DNA from: Actinomycetota bacterium
GTDB taxonomy: Bacteria; Actinomycetota; Actinomycetes; S36-B12
Assembly (NCBI GenBank): GCA_016870195.1
Contig: VGCC01000010.1
Coordinates: 1 to 64,000, forward strand
Reading direction: 5' to 3'
DNA: 64,000 bases
Shown: piece after piece, positions 9,430 to 18,383 of the stretch
How positions within the stretch are numbered: position 1 is the stretch's first letter
Layout: every line of letters starts with the position of its first letter
Notes under the pieces: model-generated
What the model saw: only the letters and a program-made list of their open reading frames with translations
Database searches by the model: none
What the model was told of the DNA's origin: nothing
Made by a program: the position numbers and the translations under genes

Positions 9430-9809
9430 TCGGATACATCGACAGTTCCATGATCGTGGAGCGGGCGATCGGGATCTCCCGTGGCGAGGCAGCGGATCTC
9501 ACTGGGGGCGTGGCAACCGAACGGCTCGTCTCCAGCGCACTCACAGTCGTCGAGGTGTCCCGAGTCCTGACCCGAGTCGCACCCGATCAGGATGTCGAGG
9601 ACATCGTCGCCTCTGCGCTTGCATCGGTGGAGTTAGTCGCTCTCGCTTCCGTGACACTCGTCATGGCGGCGCGGTTGCCCGTGCGATTCCTGAAGACGCT
9701 GGATTCCCTTCATGTTGCAAGTGCGTTGCTCGTCGGTGCCGACGTCGTCATGACGGGTGACCGCCAGATGGCCCGCGCATGTCAGGACCTCGGTCTCGCC
9801 GTCGCATGA
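9426..9809 (+). CDS. PIN-domain toxin (VapC-like)
   Basis: IGYIDSSMIV ... TVVEVSRVL ... LDSLHVASALLVGADVVMTGDRQMA; TTG start overlapping the antitoxin stop (TTGA). Confidence 0.82.
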   Translation: MIGYIDSSMIVERAIGISRGEAADLTGGVATERLVSSALTVVEVSRVLTRVAPDQDVEDIVASALASVELVALASVTLVMAARLPVRFLKTLDSLHVASALLVGADVVMTGDRQMARACQDLGLAVA

Positions 9810-9854
9810 CTTTCGTCCCTTGAACGCTCGACCCACGGCTGCGACAGTGGTCGG

Positions 9855-11078
9855 ATGTATCAGGACCGTGCATCCGCCGGGCGCACGCTCGCCCGTTCAT
9901 TGACCGATCTGTACGACGCGGTCGTGCTCGGTCTCGCCCGCGGTGGCGTTCCCGTCGCCGCCGAAGTCGCGGGTGGCCTGCACGCGCCGCTCGACGTGCT
10001 CGTCGTGCGCAAGTTGGGTGCGCCGTGGAATCCGGAGTTCGGTTTCGGTGCGGTGGGGGAGAACGGGATCGTCGCCGTCGACGACGTCGTACGCCACCGT
10101 GTGGGCGTCGATGACGACACCCTGGCGCAACTGATCACGGAAGGACAGACGGAGATCGATCGTCGTGTGGCGCGGTATCGCCCGGGTCGATCACTCGTCG
10201 ATGTTGCGCATCGGACCGTGATCCTCGTCGACGACGGACTGGCTACCGGATCGACGGCGATCGCCGCCGTGCAGGTGCTGCGTGCCCTCGGTGCGCGGCG
10301 CATCGTGGTCGCGGTGCCGGTGGGTTCGCGGGATGCCGTCGAGCGCCTGCGCACTGTGGCCGACGACGTCGTGTGCCTTGAGACCCCTGCGTGGTCCGAG
10401 GCTGTGGGGTCGCACTCCGTCGACTTCGGCCAGATTACCGACGACGAGGTGGTGTCCCTGCTCCACGGCTCCTTCGCCCTGCCCGGGGACCTCACCCTGC
10501 CCCCGGGCACCCCGATGGTGGTGGCGTTCGCCCACGGCAGCGGCAGCAGCCGGTTCAGCCCGCGCAATAGAGAGGTGTCGGGCTACCTCAATGCGCGGGG
10601 CCTGGACACTTTCCTGTTCGACCTACTTACCGAGGACGAGGCCGCTGACCGCACGAACGTGTTCGACATCGACCTCCTCGCCACGCGCGTGGTGTCCGCC
10701 ATCGACTGGCTGCAGCGCGAGCACCCCCACCTCGCGATCGGACTCTTCGGCGCGAGCACCGGGGCGGCCGCCGCCCTGGTCGCCGCGAGTCGGCGGCCCG
10801 AGGAAGTCGTGGCCGTGGTGTCGCGCGGGGGTCGCCCGGATCTTGCCGGTGACGCACCCGCGCGGGTTACCGCTCCGACCCTGCTCATCGTCGGCGGGCG
10901 CGACTACGACGTGATCGGCCTGAACTCCGATGCTGCCCGACAGATGCTCTGCGAGCACCGGATCGAAATCGTCCCCGGGGCCACGCACCTGTTCGAAGAA
11001 CCGGGAACCCTCAATCAGGTCTCGGCACTCGCCGCGGACTGGTTCCGCACCCACGTTCCGGAGCCCGCCGTAGTGTGA
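9855..11078 (+). CDS. phosphoribosyltransferase - alpha/beta hydrolase fusion
   Basis: N-terminal PRTase VILVDDGLATGSTAIAAVQ; C-terminal hydrolase VAFAHGSGSSR, LFGASTGAAAAL, GATHLFEEPG. Confidence 0.85.
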   Translation: MYQDRASAGRTLARSLTDLYDAVVLGLARGGVPVAAEVAGGLHAPLDVLVVRKLGAPWNPEFGFGAVGENGIVAVDDVVRHRVGVDDDTLAQLITEGQTEIDRRVARYRPGRSLVDVAHRTVILVDDGLATGSTAIAAVQVLRALGARRIVVAVPVGSRDAVERLRTVADDVVCLETPAWSEAVGSHSVDFGQITDDEVVSLLHGSFALPGDLTLPPGTPMVVAFAHGSGSSRFSPRNREVSGYLNARGLDTFLFDLLTEDEAADRTNVFDIDLLATRVVSAIDWLQREHPHLAIGLFGASTGAAAALVAASRRPEEVVAVVSRGGRPDLAGDAPARVTAPTLLIVGGRDYDVIGLNSDAARQMLCEHRIEIVPGATHLFEEPGTLNQVSALAADWFRTHVPEPAVV

Positions 11079-11082
11079 CGCT

Positions 11083-11868
11083 GTGCGGATCGCGACCTGG
11101 AATGTCAACTCGGTCACCGCACGACTCGATCGGATCCTCGAGTGGTTGGAGTCCGCGCAGCCCCACGTCGTGGCGCTCCAAGAACTCAAGTGCACGTCCG
11201 ATGCATTCCCGTCGCTGCCGATCGAGGGACTGGGATACGAGGCGGCAACCCTCGGGACGGGCAGGTGGAACGGGGTGGCGATCCTGTCCCGCGTGGGCCT
11301 ATCCGACGTCACCCTCGGGTTGACCGGCCAGCCCGAGTTCGAGGGTGAGGTGGAGCCGCGGGCGATCGGTGCCACCTGCGACGGCGTGCGGGTATGGAGT
11401 CTGTATGTGCCGAACGGCCGTGAACCCGGGCATGCGCACTACGACTACAAACTCGCCTGGTTGTCCGCGTTGAAGCACACGGCGACGGCGGAGTTGAGCG
11501 CACACGCGGATCTGCCATTCGCCCTGACCGGTGACTTCAACATCGCGCCGCGGGATACCGACGTCTGGGATATCACGCTGTTCGCAGAGTCCACCCATGT
11601 AACCCCCGCCGAACGTGCGGCGTTGCTCGACGTCGAGTCGGTGGGCCTCCAGGAGGTAATGCCGCGGGCGTTGAAGGGCGAGCCGTTCACCTTCTGGGAT
11701 TACCGCAACGGGGCATTCCATCGTGGGTGGGGGATGCGCATCGATCTGGTGCTCGCCAACGATGCATTCCGCGGGGCGGTGCGCGACGCGTACGTTGATC
11801 GTGAGGCGCGCAAGGGTAAGGGCGCCTCGGATCACGCACCCGTGGTGGTCGACTTGGATCTGCCATGA
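11083..11868 (+). CDS. xthA: exodeoxyribonuclease III
   Basis: MRIATWNVNSVTARLDRILEWLE, ALQELK, TGDFNIAPRDTDVWD, SDHAPVVVDLDL. Confidence 0.93.
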   Translation: MRIATWNVNSVTARLDRILEWLESAQPHVVALQELKCTSDAFPSLPIEGLGYEAATLGTGRWNGVAILSRVGLSDVTLGLTGQPEFEGEVEPRAIGATCDGVRVWSLYVPNGREPGHAHYDYKLAWLSALKHTATAELSAHADLPFALTGDFNIAPRDTDVWDITLFAESTHVTPAERAALLDVESVGLQEVMPRALKGEPFTFWDYRNGAFHRGWGMRIDLVLANDAFRGAVRDAYVDREARKGKGASDHAPVVVDLDLP

Positions 11869-13019
11869 CGTTGACCGTGCGGGCGATCAACGCCGATCAA
11901 CACGCGGCATGGGTTGCAACGCAACCATCCGTCTCGTTCCTCCAGGTGCCCGAGTGGGGTCGGGTCAAGGTCGGATGGCGACCGCAGTCCGTCGGCTGGT
12001 TCGACGGAGACACCCTGGTCGCCGCGGCGTTGGTGCTCTACCGACCGATTCCCCGTGTTCGACGTCGCTCCCTCGCGTACATCCCGGAGGGCCCGCCGAT
12101 TGATTGGCTGGGTGCGGAGCACCCGCGCTACCGCCTCACCGACTGGAGCACTCCCCTCATTCGGCACTGCCGTGACTCCGGTGCGTTCCAGGTGAAGATG
12201 GGTCCGCCCGTCGCCCTGCGTCGGTGGGATGACGAAACCGTGAAGGCCGCACTCGCGGATGCAGCGCAGACCCGTTGGCCGCGCAGTCTCGGTGAAGTGC
12301 TCGCCACCTGGCACTCCGGTGCCGGGACGCGCGTGGTCGAGCACCTGCGCGCCCACGGCTGGCGACAGGAGCCCTCGACCGGGGCCGGATTCGGCGACGT
12401 CCAGCCGCGGTACGTGTTCCAACTCGCACTCGCCGATCGCTCACTGGATGACATATGGGCGGGGTTCAACCAGCAGTGGCGTCGCAACATCCGCAAGGCG
12501 GAGAAGGCCGACGTCGTCGTGTCATTGGGAGGCCGCGAGGATCTTGCGGCCTTCCACACCGTCTACGTCGAGACCGCGCACCGGGATCGGTTCACACCGC
12601 GCGGGCTCGAGTACTTCCAGAGATTGTGGGACGCCTTCCACGATCCGGCCCGCACGTACTCCGAGCTGTCCCTGCACTGCGCCCGCATCGAGGGCCGACT
12701 TGTTGCGGCATCCGTGATGATCCGGATCGGTGATCACGCCTGGTACACGTACGGAGCATCGACAGGCGCGGACCGCGAAGCGCGACCGTCCAACGCGCTT
12801 CAGTGGCACATGATCACGCACGCGCACGCAGCCGGCTGTTCCATCTACGACATGCGTGGGATCTCCGACACCCTCGACCCGGAGAACCACCTGATTGGCT
12901 TGGTCCAGTTCAAGGTCGGGAGTGGTGGGTACGCCCAGGAGTACGCGGGGGAGTGGGATCGCGCGGTGCGTCCCGGATGGGCGCGCGCATACGACATCTA
13001 CCGGAAGCGGCGCGGTTGA
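11865..13019 (+). CDS. FemAB/FemX-type peptidoglycan interpeptide bridge aminoacyltransferase
   Basis: FLQVPEWGRVKVGW, FNQQWRRNIRKAEK, YTYGAS, YDMRGI, GLVQFKVGSGGYAQEYAGEWD. Confidence 0.88.
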   Translation: MTLTVRAINADQHAAWVATQPSVSFLQVPEWGRVKVGWRPQSVGWFDGDTLVAAALVLYRPIPRVRRRSLAYIPEGPPIDWLGAEHPRYRLTDWSTPLIRHCRDSGAFQVKMGPPVALRRWDDETVKAALADAAQTRWPRSLGEVLATWHSGAGTRVVEHLRAHGWRQEPSTGAGFGDVQPRYVFQLALADRSLDDIWAGFNQQWRRNIRKAEKADVVVSLGGREDLAAFHTVYVETAHRDRFTPRGLEYFQRLWDAFHDPARTYSELSLHCARIEGRLVAASVMIRIGDHAWYTYGASTGADREARPSNALQWHMITHAHAAGCSIYDMRGISDTLDPENHLIGLVQFKVGSGGYAQEYAGEWDRAVRPGWARAYDIYRKRRG

Positions 13020-13054
13020 CAACCATGGTGCACGTGAGGGGATAGAAACAGGCC

Positions 13055-14221
13055 ATGTCCTTCACCCTGCGCATCGACGCACCCCGGTGGCGCCTGCACA
13101 CCCAGCAGGTGTGGGCCGCGCTGCGCACCTCGAGTGGTGGCGCACCGGTCCCGGTGATCAAGGGCAGCGGCTACGGACTCGGTGTGCCGGTCCTGGCCCA
13201 CGAAGCCACCCGCCTCGAGGCCGACACGGTCGCAGTCGGCACGGTGTTCGAAGTCGGCGCCATCGTGGACGCGTGCAGCGCCGACGTCATCGTCCTCGAG
13301 CCCTTCGAACCCCGCGATGCGGTCGCCGCACGTCAGTGGTGGCGGGTCGGAGAGCAGATGCACGCCGGGCGTGTGATCCGTACCGTCGCCTCAGCGGATG
13401 CATTGCGCGCGCTGTGTGCCGGACCCGGGTCGGCGCGGGTGATCCTCGAGGTCACTTCGTCCATGCACCGGTTCGGAATGAGGGAGGCGGAGGTGCTGGC
13501 GGTCCTGCACGATTCGGAGATCCGCCCCGCCATGCAGCGGGGTCGGATCGTGGTCGAGGGGATCTCGATCCACCTGCCGATGGCCCAACCCGCCGACGAC
13601 ATCCCGCCGCGCGGTGTGCTCGCTGGCTCGGCGAAGGCCCGCGAGGTGATGCGGTGGGCTGGACTCTGGCAGGCCGAGACCGCTGTGTGGTCGGGCTACA
13701 ACTCCCCCGCCACGACCGTATGGGCATCGCACTTGGAAGACACCGACTGCTCGCTCATTGCGTCGTCACTCGAAGAGGCCACCCTGCGGGTGCGCACGGG
13801 AACGCGGCTGTGGCTCGGTGACCGCGGCGCGATGCGCGCCTCGGGCACCGTCCTCGCCGTGCACCCTCTCCCCGAAGGAACGCACGTCGGCTACCGCCAA
13901 CGGGTCGGACCCCGGAACTCCACCCTCGTCGTGGTGTCCGGGGGCACCGCACACGGCATCGGACTCAGCGCGCCCTCCCCCGCGGCGACCCTGCGGCAGC
14001 GGGTGCGCAGTGCGGGAATCGGGGCGCTCGACGCCGCTGGCCGAGCCCTCTCACCCTTCCGCTGGCAGGGCAAGCAGCGCTGGTTCGCCGAACCCCCGCA
14101 CCAGCACCATTCGATGATCTGGCTTCCACCCGAGTGCGTGCTTCCGCAGATCGGTGATCAACTCGATGCGGAGGTGCGATTCACGACGTCCACCTTCGAC
14201 GAGGTGGAACTCTCGACCTGA
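13055..14221 (+). CDS. alanine racemase-family PLP protein
   Basis: VPVIKGSGYGLGVPVLAHEA (PLP-lysine region), GDRGAMRASGTVLAVHPLPEGTHVGYRQ; follows the FemX gene. Confidence 0.8.
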   Translation: MSFTLRIDAPRWRLHTQQVWAALRTSSGGAPVPVIKGSGYGLGVPVLAHEATRLEADTVAVGTVFEVGAIVDACSADVIVLEPFEPRDAVAARQWWRVGEQMHAGRVIRTVASADALRALCAGPGSARVILEVTSSMHRFGMREAEVLAVLHDSEIRPAMQRGRIVVEGISIHLPMAQPADDIPPRGVLAGSAKAREVMRWAGLWQAETAVWSGYNSPATTVWASHLEDTDCSLIASSLEEATLRVRTGTRLWLGDRGAMRASGTVLAVHPLPEGTHVGYRQRVGPRNSTLVVVSGGTAHGIGLSAPSPAATLRQRVRSAGIGALDAAGRALSPFRWQGKQRWFAEPPHQHHSMIWLPPECVLPQIGDQLDAEVRFTTSTFDEVELST

Positions 14222-15513
14222 GTCGGCGCATAAAGGTCGCGGATGATCAGGATTGCGTACCAGACGGTGACACCGACGTGCACGAACGTGGCGAGTGCGT
14301 ACCAGCCACCATCGAGGCCTTTCGCACCGTCGACCCCGTACGCAGCGAGCAGCCACCAGATGGCGGCGAAATAGGCCACCTCCCCCGCCTGCCAAATCAG
14401 AAACTCCCGCCACCGAGGACGCGCGAGTGCGGCGAATGGCACCAGCCACAGCACGTACTGCGGTGAATACACCTTCGTCGTAATCACGAAGGCGGCCAGC
14501 ACGAGGAACCCAAGGGCGAAGATCGTCGGTGTGCGCGGCGCCGTAAGCGCGATGTAGGCGACGGCACACAGAAGTGCTAGGAACGACGCTGCGCTGACCG
14601 CATTCATCGCGGCATCCGGGACGCGCGGGACCCCCCATTCCGTCACCGCGTACCAGATCGACCCGAAGTCCATCCCCCGCGCACTGTTGAACGAGTAGAA
14701 GTGCCACCAGCCCTCGAAGTTCGCGATCGCGAAAGGGAGGTTCACCAGCAGCCAGGTGAACGCGGTCGCGCCGATCAACGTGAGGGTCGGTCGGAAGGTG
14801 CGGGTCCGGATGGCGAGGAGTACGAAGACGGCGAGCAGCACCACCGGGTAGAACTTCGACGCGATCGCCAAACCAAGGAAGACCCCCGCGGAGACGGGTC
14901 GCTCGCGCACCCAGGCGAGACACGCCAGCGCGGCGAACGCGATCGGGATGAAGTCCCAGTTGATGGTGGCACCCAGGATCACTGTCGGTGCGAGCGCGAT
15001 CATTGCCGCATCCCAGGCGCGCGTGCGCACGGCGAGGGCGGAGGCGAGTACCGTGATGAGCAGGAAGGGCGTCAACAGGATTACGTTGACGTCAAAGAAA
15101 GCGCGAGTCACATCGTTGGCGTAGAGGACCGGAGCGATCGCCGCGGTGATCAATCCCGCGATCCACATGAACATCCCGGTCAGCACCGGGTACTCCAGCG
15201 GAGTCCCACCCTGCGGGGTCTGCACGTACGGGATGAGGCCATCCGCGAATCCGCGGATCCCGTAGAGCGCCGGAATGTCCGAGTAGCAAAGGTGTTCGTA
15301 GCGGTCGGGGGAGAGCCAATTCGTGGTGATGCAACTGAGATCGAGTAGGTACCCGACCATGTAGGCCGCGGTCGCCAGCACAACGAGGGTCGAGATCGTG
15401 GGCCACGGACCGGGGAGGGTGCGCGCCAGGCGTCCCCACGGTCCACCGAGGACCTCGGAGCCGTGCGCGACGACGGGGTCCGTGCGCGAAGGGATCATCG
15501 CGCCTCCCGTCAC
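14158..15513 (-). CDS. GT87-like polyprenol-phosphate-dependent mannosyltransferase (membrane)
   Basis: 451 aa, multi-TM; LIPYVQTPQGGTPLEYPVLTGMFMWI and ASKFYPVVLLAVFVL; next to ponA. Confidence 0.78.
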   Translation of the reverse strand: MTGGAMIPSRTDPVVAHGSEVLGGPWGRLARTLPGPWPTISTLVVLATAAYMVGYLLDLSCITTNWLSPDRYEHLCYSDIPALYGIRGFADGLIPYVQTPQGGTPLEYPVLTGMFMWIAGLITAAIAPVLYANDVTRAFFDVNVILLTPFLLITVLASALAVRTRAWDAAMIALAPTVILGATINWDFIPIAFAALACLAWVRERPVSAGVFLGLAIASKFYPVVLLAVFVLLAIRTRTFRPTLTLIGATAFTWLLVNLPFAIANFEGWWHFYSFNSARGMDFGSIWYAVTEWGVPRVPDAAMNAVSAASFLALLCAVAYIALTAPRTPTIFALGFLVLAAFVITTKVYSPQYVLWLVPFAALARPRWREFLIWQAGEVAYFAAIWWLLAAYGVDGAKGLDGGWYALATFVHVGVTVWYAILIIRDLYAPTQVESSTSSKVDVVNRTSASS

Positions 15514-17768
15514 CGTGAGTTCTTCTTCTTCCCGGATCGCCCATCCTGCTGCGGGTCGAACGTGGTGTCCTGCGGGGCCGCGTCAATCACGGGTTCGCCG
15601 GGGAAGTCCTCCGGAGGGGCCTCCTCGACGATGCCGTCGGGACCGAACTCGGTCACCACGTCAGGGATGGGGCACCCGAGGGGGACTTCCTGCATGTCCG
15701 GGGCGAGGACGGCCGGGCAATCCGGCTCGCGCAGCACGTCATCCGGGGGTGCGGTGAAGGCCTCCTCCGGCAGGCCCTTGAGAGCGCCGGTCATGAACGC
15801 GGTCCAGATCGCGGCGGGGAACGAACCACCCGTCACGGTGCGCAGCCCACCGGTCCCCGACAGGGACACCGGCTTGCCGTCGATCTCCTTGGCCATCAGC
15901 ACCGCCGCCGCGAGTTGCGGTGTGTACCCAACGAACCACGCGGACTTGTTGCCATCGGTGGTCCCGGTCTTGCCGGCCGCCGGACGGCCGAGGGCACGCG
16001 CCGTGAAGCCCGTTCCGTTGTTGACGGTGCGGTTGAGAGCGAACGTCACCGTGTCGGCGACTTCTTCCGGGAAGGCGCGGTCGGGTATCGGCGTGTACTC
16101 CCACAGCACACCCTCATTCGGACCCAGGACGCGGCGGATGAGTGTCGTCGGTGCTGTGACGCCTCGTGCAGCGAAGGTCGCGTAGGCATTGGCCATGTCA
16201 ACGGCAGACGGGGATGCAGTGCCGAGGACGAAGGTCAGGTCCAGGTTGTCCAGGTTGAGTCCCGGGGTGGACTTCGGGATACCGGCGCGGAGAGCAGCGC
16301 GCGCGACCTTCTTCACGCCGAGACTCGATTCCATCTCGACATAGGCCGAGTTGATGGACTTCTCCGTCGCCTCGAGCAACGTCACGCTGCCGTAGGACTT
16401 GTTGTCGTAGTTGTTGAGCGTGTAGCCCTGGACCGTGATCGGGGAATCACCGGACCACACCGACTTCAGCGGCACCTTTTCATCGATCGCTGCCGCCAAG
16501 GCGAAGGGCTTGAAGGTGGAGCCCGCTTGCGCGAACCGTTGTGTCGCGTTGTTGATCTGATCACCGATGAAGTCCTTGCCTCCGTACATCGCCACGATCT
16601 CGCCAGTCCCCGGGCGCACCGCGGCTAACCCGATACGCAGTCCCTTGGTGTCCGACGTCGGACCCTGGGTGCGCACCGCACGTTCCGCTGATCGCTGGGC
16701 ACGGCGTTCGATCGTCGTCACGATGCGCAAGCCACCACTTTGGATCTGTTCCTCATCGAAGCCGAGCTCCTTCAGTTGCTCCTGCACGGCCGTGAGGATG
16801 TAGCCGGTCTGACCACCCAGTCGGTTGCCGGTCTGTGACTCGGCGATCTCCGGAAACCGCGCCGCGTCCCGTTGCGCGTCGGTGATCCAGCCTTCGTCGC
16901 GCAACGCATCCATCACGTAGGCCCATCGCCCCTGCAGACCAGAAAGATTCTCCTCTGGCGACAACCCCCCGGGGGACTTCAGAAGTGCGGCGAGCACCGC
17001 GCTCTGCTCGACCGTGAGTTGATTCGCGGGAACACGGAAGTACGCCATCGACGCAGCCTGAATTCCCTCGGCATCCCGACCGAAGAAGCTGGTGTTGAGG
17101 TAGTTCTCCAGGATCGTGTCCTTCGAGACGATCGTTTCAAGTTTGAATGCGAGCAGTGCTTCCTTGAGTTTGCGCTGCCAGCTGCGCTCCTGGGTGAGGT
17201 AGGCGTTCTTCGCGTACTGCTGCGTGATCGTCGAACCGCCCTGCGTGGAATTGGTGAAGGTGTTGTTGAGTGCCGCGCGCACAATGCCCAGTGGCGAGAT
17301 TCCACCGTGGTCGTAGAAGCCGCGGTCCTCGGCGGCGAGCACGGCCTGCTGCGTATGCAGCGGCACATCCGTGAGCGGGATGCTCTGCCGCGTGGAGTCG
17401 GTGAGACGACCGATCTCCTGACGACCCCCGGCGTAATACACGACGGTGGCCTGGCTCGTGACGACATCGTTGGGATTCGGGATCTCGGTACGCCCCACCA
17501 GGAAGGCGAACGCGGCGAACCCGAGGGAGCCGACCAGCACCCCGACCAGGAGAAGTCCACGCACCCACGCGCGGCGTCGGGGGCGGGTCGGACGACCCTC
17601 GGGCGGACTCGGGGGCCGGGCGGTGTTCCGACGGGGCGGCCCGGCTGGTCTGGCGGGGCGGCGCGGGGGGTCGGATGCGCGTCGGGATCGGGGGCTGGAT
17701 CGGGGGCGCGATCGCGCGCCGGAGGGTGGACGGCGCCCCAGGGGGGGTCGTCTGGCCTCGTCTGTCAC
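15510..17768 (-). CDS. ponA: bifunctional penicillin-binding protein (GT51 transglycosylase / transpeptidase)
   Basis: AAEDRGFYDHGGISPLGIVRA, GGSTITQQYAKN, AGSTFKPF, AAGKTGTTDGNKSAWFVGYTP. Confidence 0.96.
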   Translation of the reverse strand: MTDEARRPPLGRRPPSGARSRPRSSPRSRRASDPPRRPARPAGPPRRNTARPPSPPEGRPTRPRRRAWVRGLLLVGVLVGSLGFAAFAFLVGRTEIPNPNDVVTSQATVVYYAGGRQEIGRLTDSTRQSIPLTDVPLHTQQAVLAAEDRGFYDHGGISPLGIVRAALNNTFTNSTQGGSTITQQYAKNAYLTQERSWQRKLKEALLAFKLETIVSKDTILENYLNTSFFGRDAEGIQAASMAYFRVPANQLTVEQSAVLAALLKSPGGLSPEENLSGLQGRWAYVMDALRDEGWITDAQRDAARFPEIAESQTGNRLGGQTGYILTAVQEQLKELGFDEEQIQSGGLRIVTTIERRAQRSAERAVRTQGPTSDTKGLRIGLAAVRPGTGEIVAMYGGKDFIGDQINNATQRFAQAGSTFKPFALAAAIDEKVPLKSVWSGDSPITVQGYTLNNYDNKSYGSVTLLEATEKSINSAYVEMESSLGVKKVARAALRAGIPKSTPGLNLDNLDLTFVLGTASPSAVDMANAYATFAARGVTAPTTLIRRVLGPNEGVLWEYTPIPDRAFPEEVADTVTFALNRTVNNGTGFTARALGRPAAGKTGTTDGNKSAWFVGYTPQLAAAVLMAKEIDGKPVSLSGTGGLRTVTGGSFPAAIWTAFMTGALKGLPEEAFTAPPDDVLREPDCPAVLAPDMQEVPLGCPIPDVVTEFGPDGIVEEAPPEDFPGEPVIDAAPQDTTFDPQQDGRSGKKKNSR

Positions 17769-17846
17769 GGCGCACCTCGATGGGGAAGAAGGACCGCCCC
17801 AAGTGCATCAGAAATCCCACCCGTCACGTGGGCGGCACGCCGATGG

Positions 17847-18341
17847 TCAGTCTGTAGGAGGCCTCCGCGGGACCCCGTCTCCCAGGACATAGCGCCGGAT
17901 CATGAAATTCCACTCACAGCGCTGGCAGACCTCGACCACGTAGACGGTGAACTCCCCGAACTGGCCTGACATAGCCGTGAGCTCCTCGGGGGTGCGGATC
18001 CGCCCGGCGTAGGGGCCTAGGGCATCCCCGTAGACATAAGAGAGATGGACGAGGTTCTCGCGCTTGCAGGCGGGGCATTGCTCCCCGCTGGGCTCCCCAT
18101 GGTGCCGGGCGGCGCGAAGGAGGTAGGGATCCGCCTCGCAATAGTTGGAGGTCAATGCACCACCGGTGTGCAGGTCGCGCAGAGCGGCGCGACGCTGCAA
18201 GGCGTAGTCCACGCGCGCACGTGGACGAGTGGGATCGTCAACGGATTCCGCGGGGGGTAGTGGGCCACGACTGCGTGACGGCGTCAACGACTCGCCACGC
18301 GCGAGGGAGCCGCGCAGTGCGTTGTGTCGGGGGGCAGCCAT
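17847..18341 (-). CDS. DUF5318-like protein
   Basis: VDYALQRRAALRDLHTGGALTSNYCEADPYLLRAARHHGEPSGEQCPACKRENLVHLSYVYGD; upstream of ponA as in other actinobacteria. Confidence 0.8.
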   Translation of the reverse strand: MAAPRHNALRGSLARGESLTPSRSRGPLPPAESVDDPTRPRARVDYALQRRAALRDLHTGGALTSNYCEADPYLLRAARHHGEPSGEQCPACKRENLVHLSYVYGDALGPYAGRIRTPEELTAMSGQFGEFTVYVVEVCQRCEWNFMIRRYVLGDGVPRRPPTD

Positions 18342-18383
18342 GGTTCGGTGAGTGTACGTCGGTTTCGGCACTACCGTCACGTC

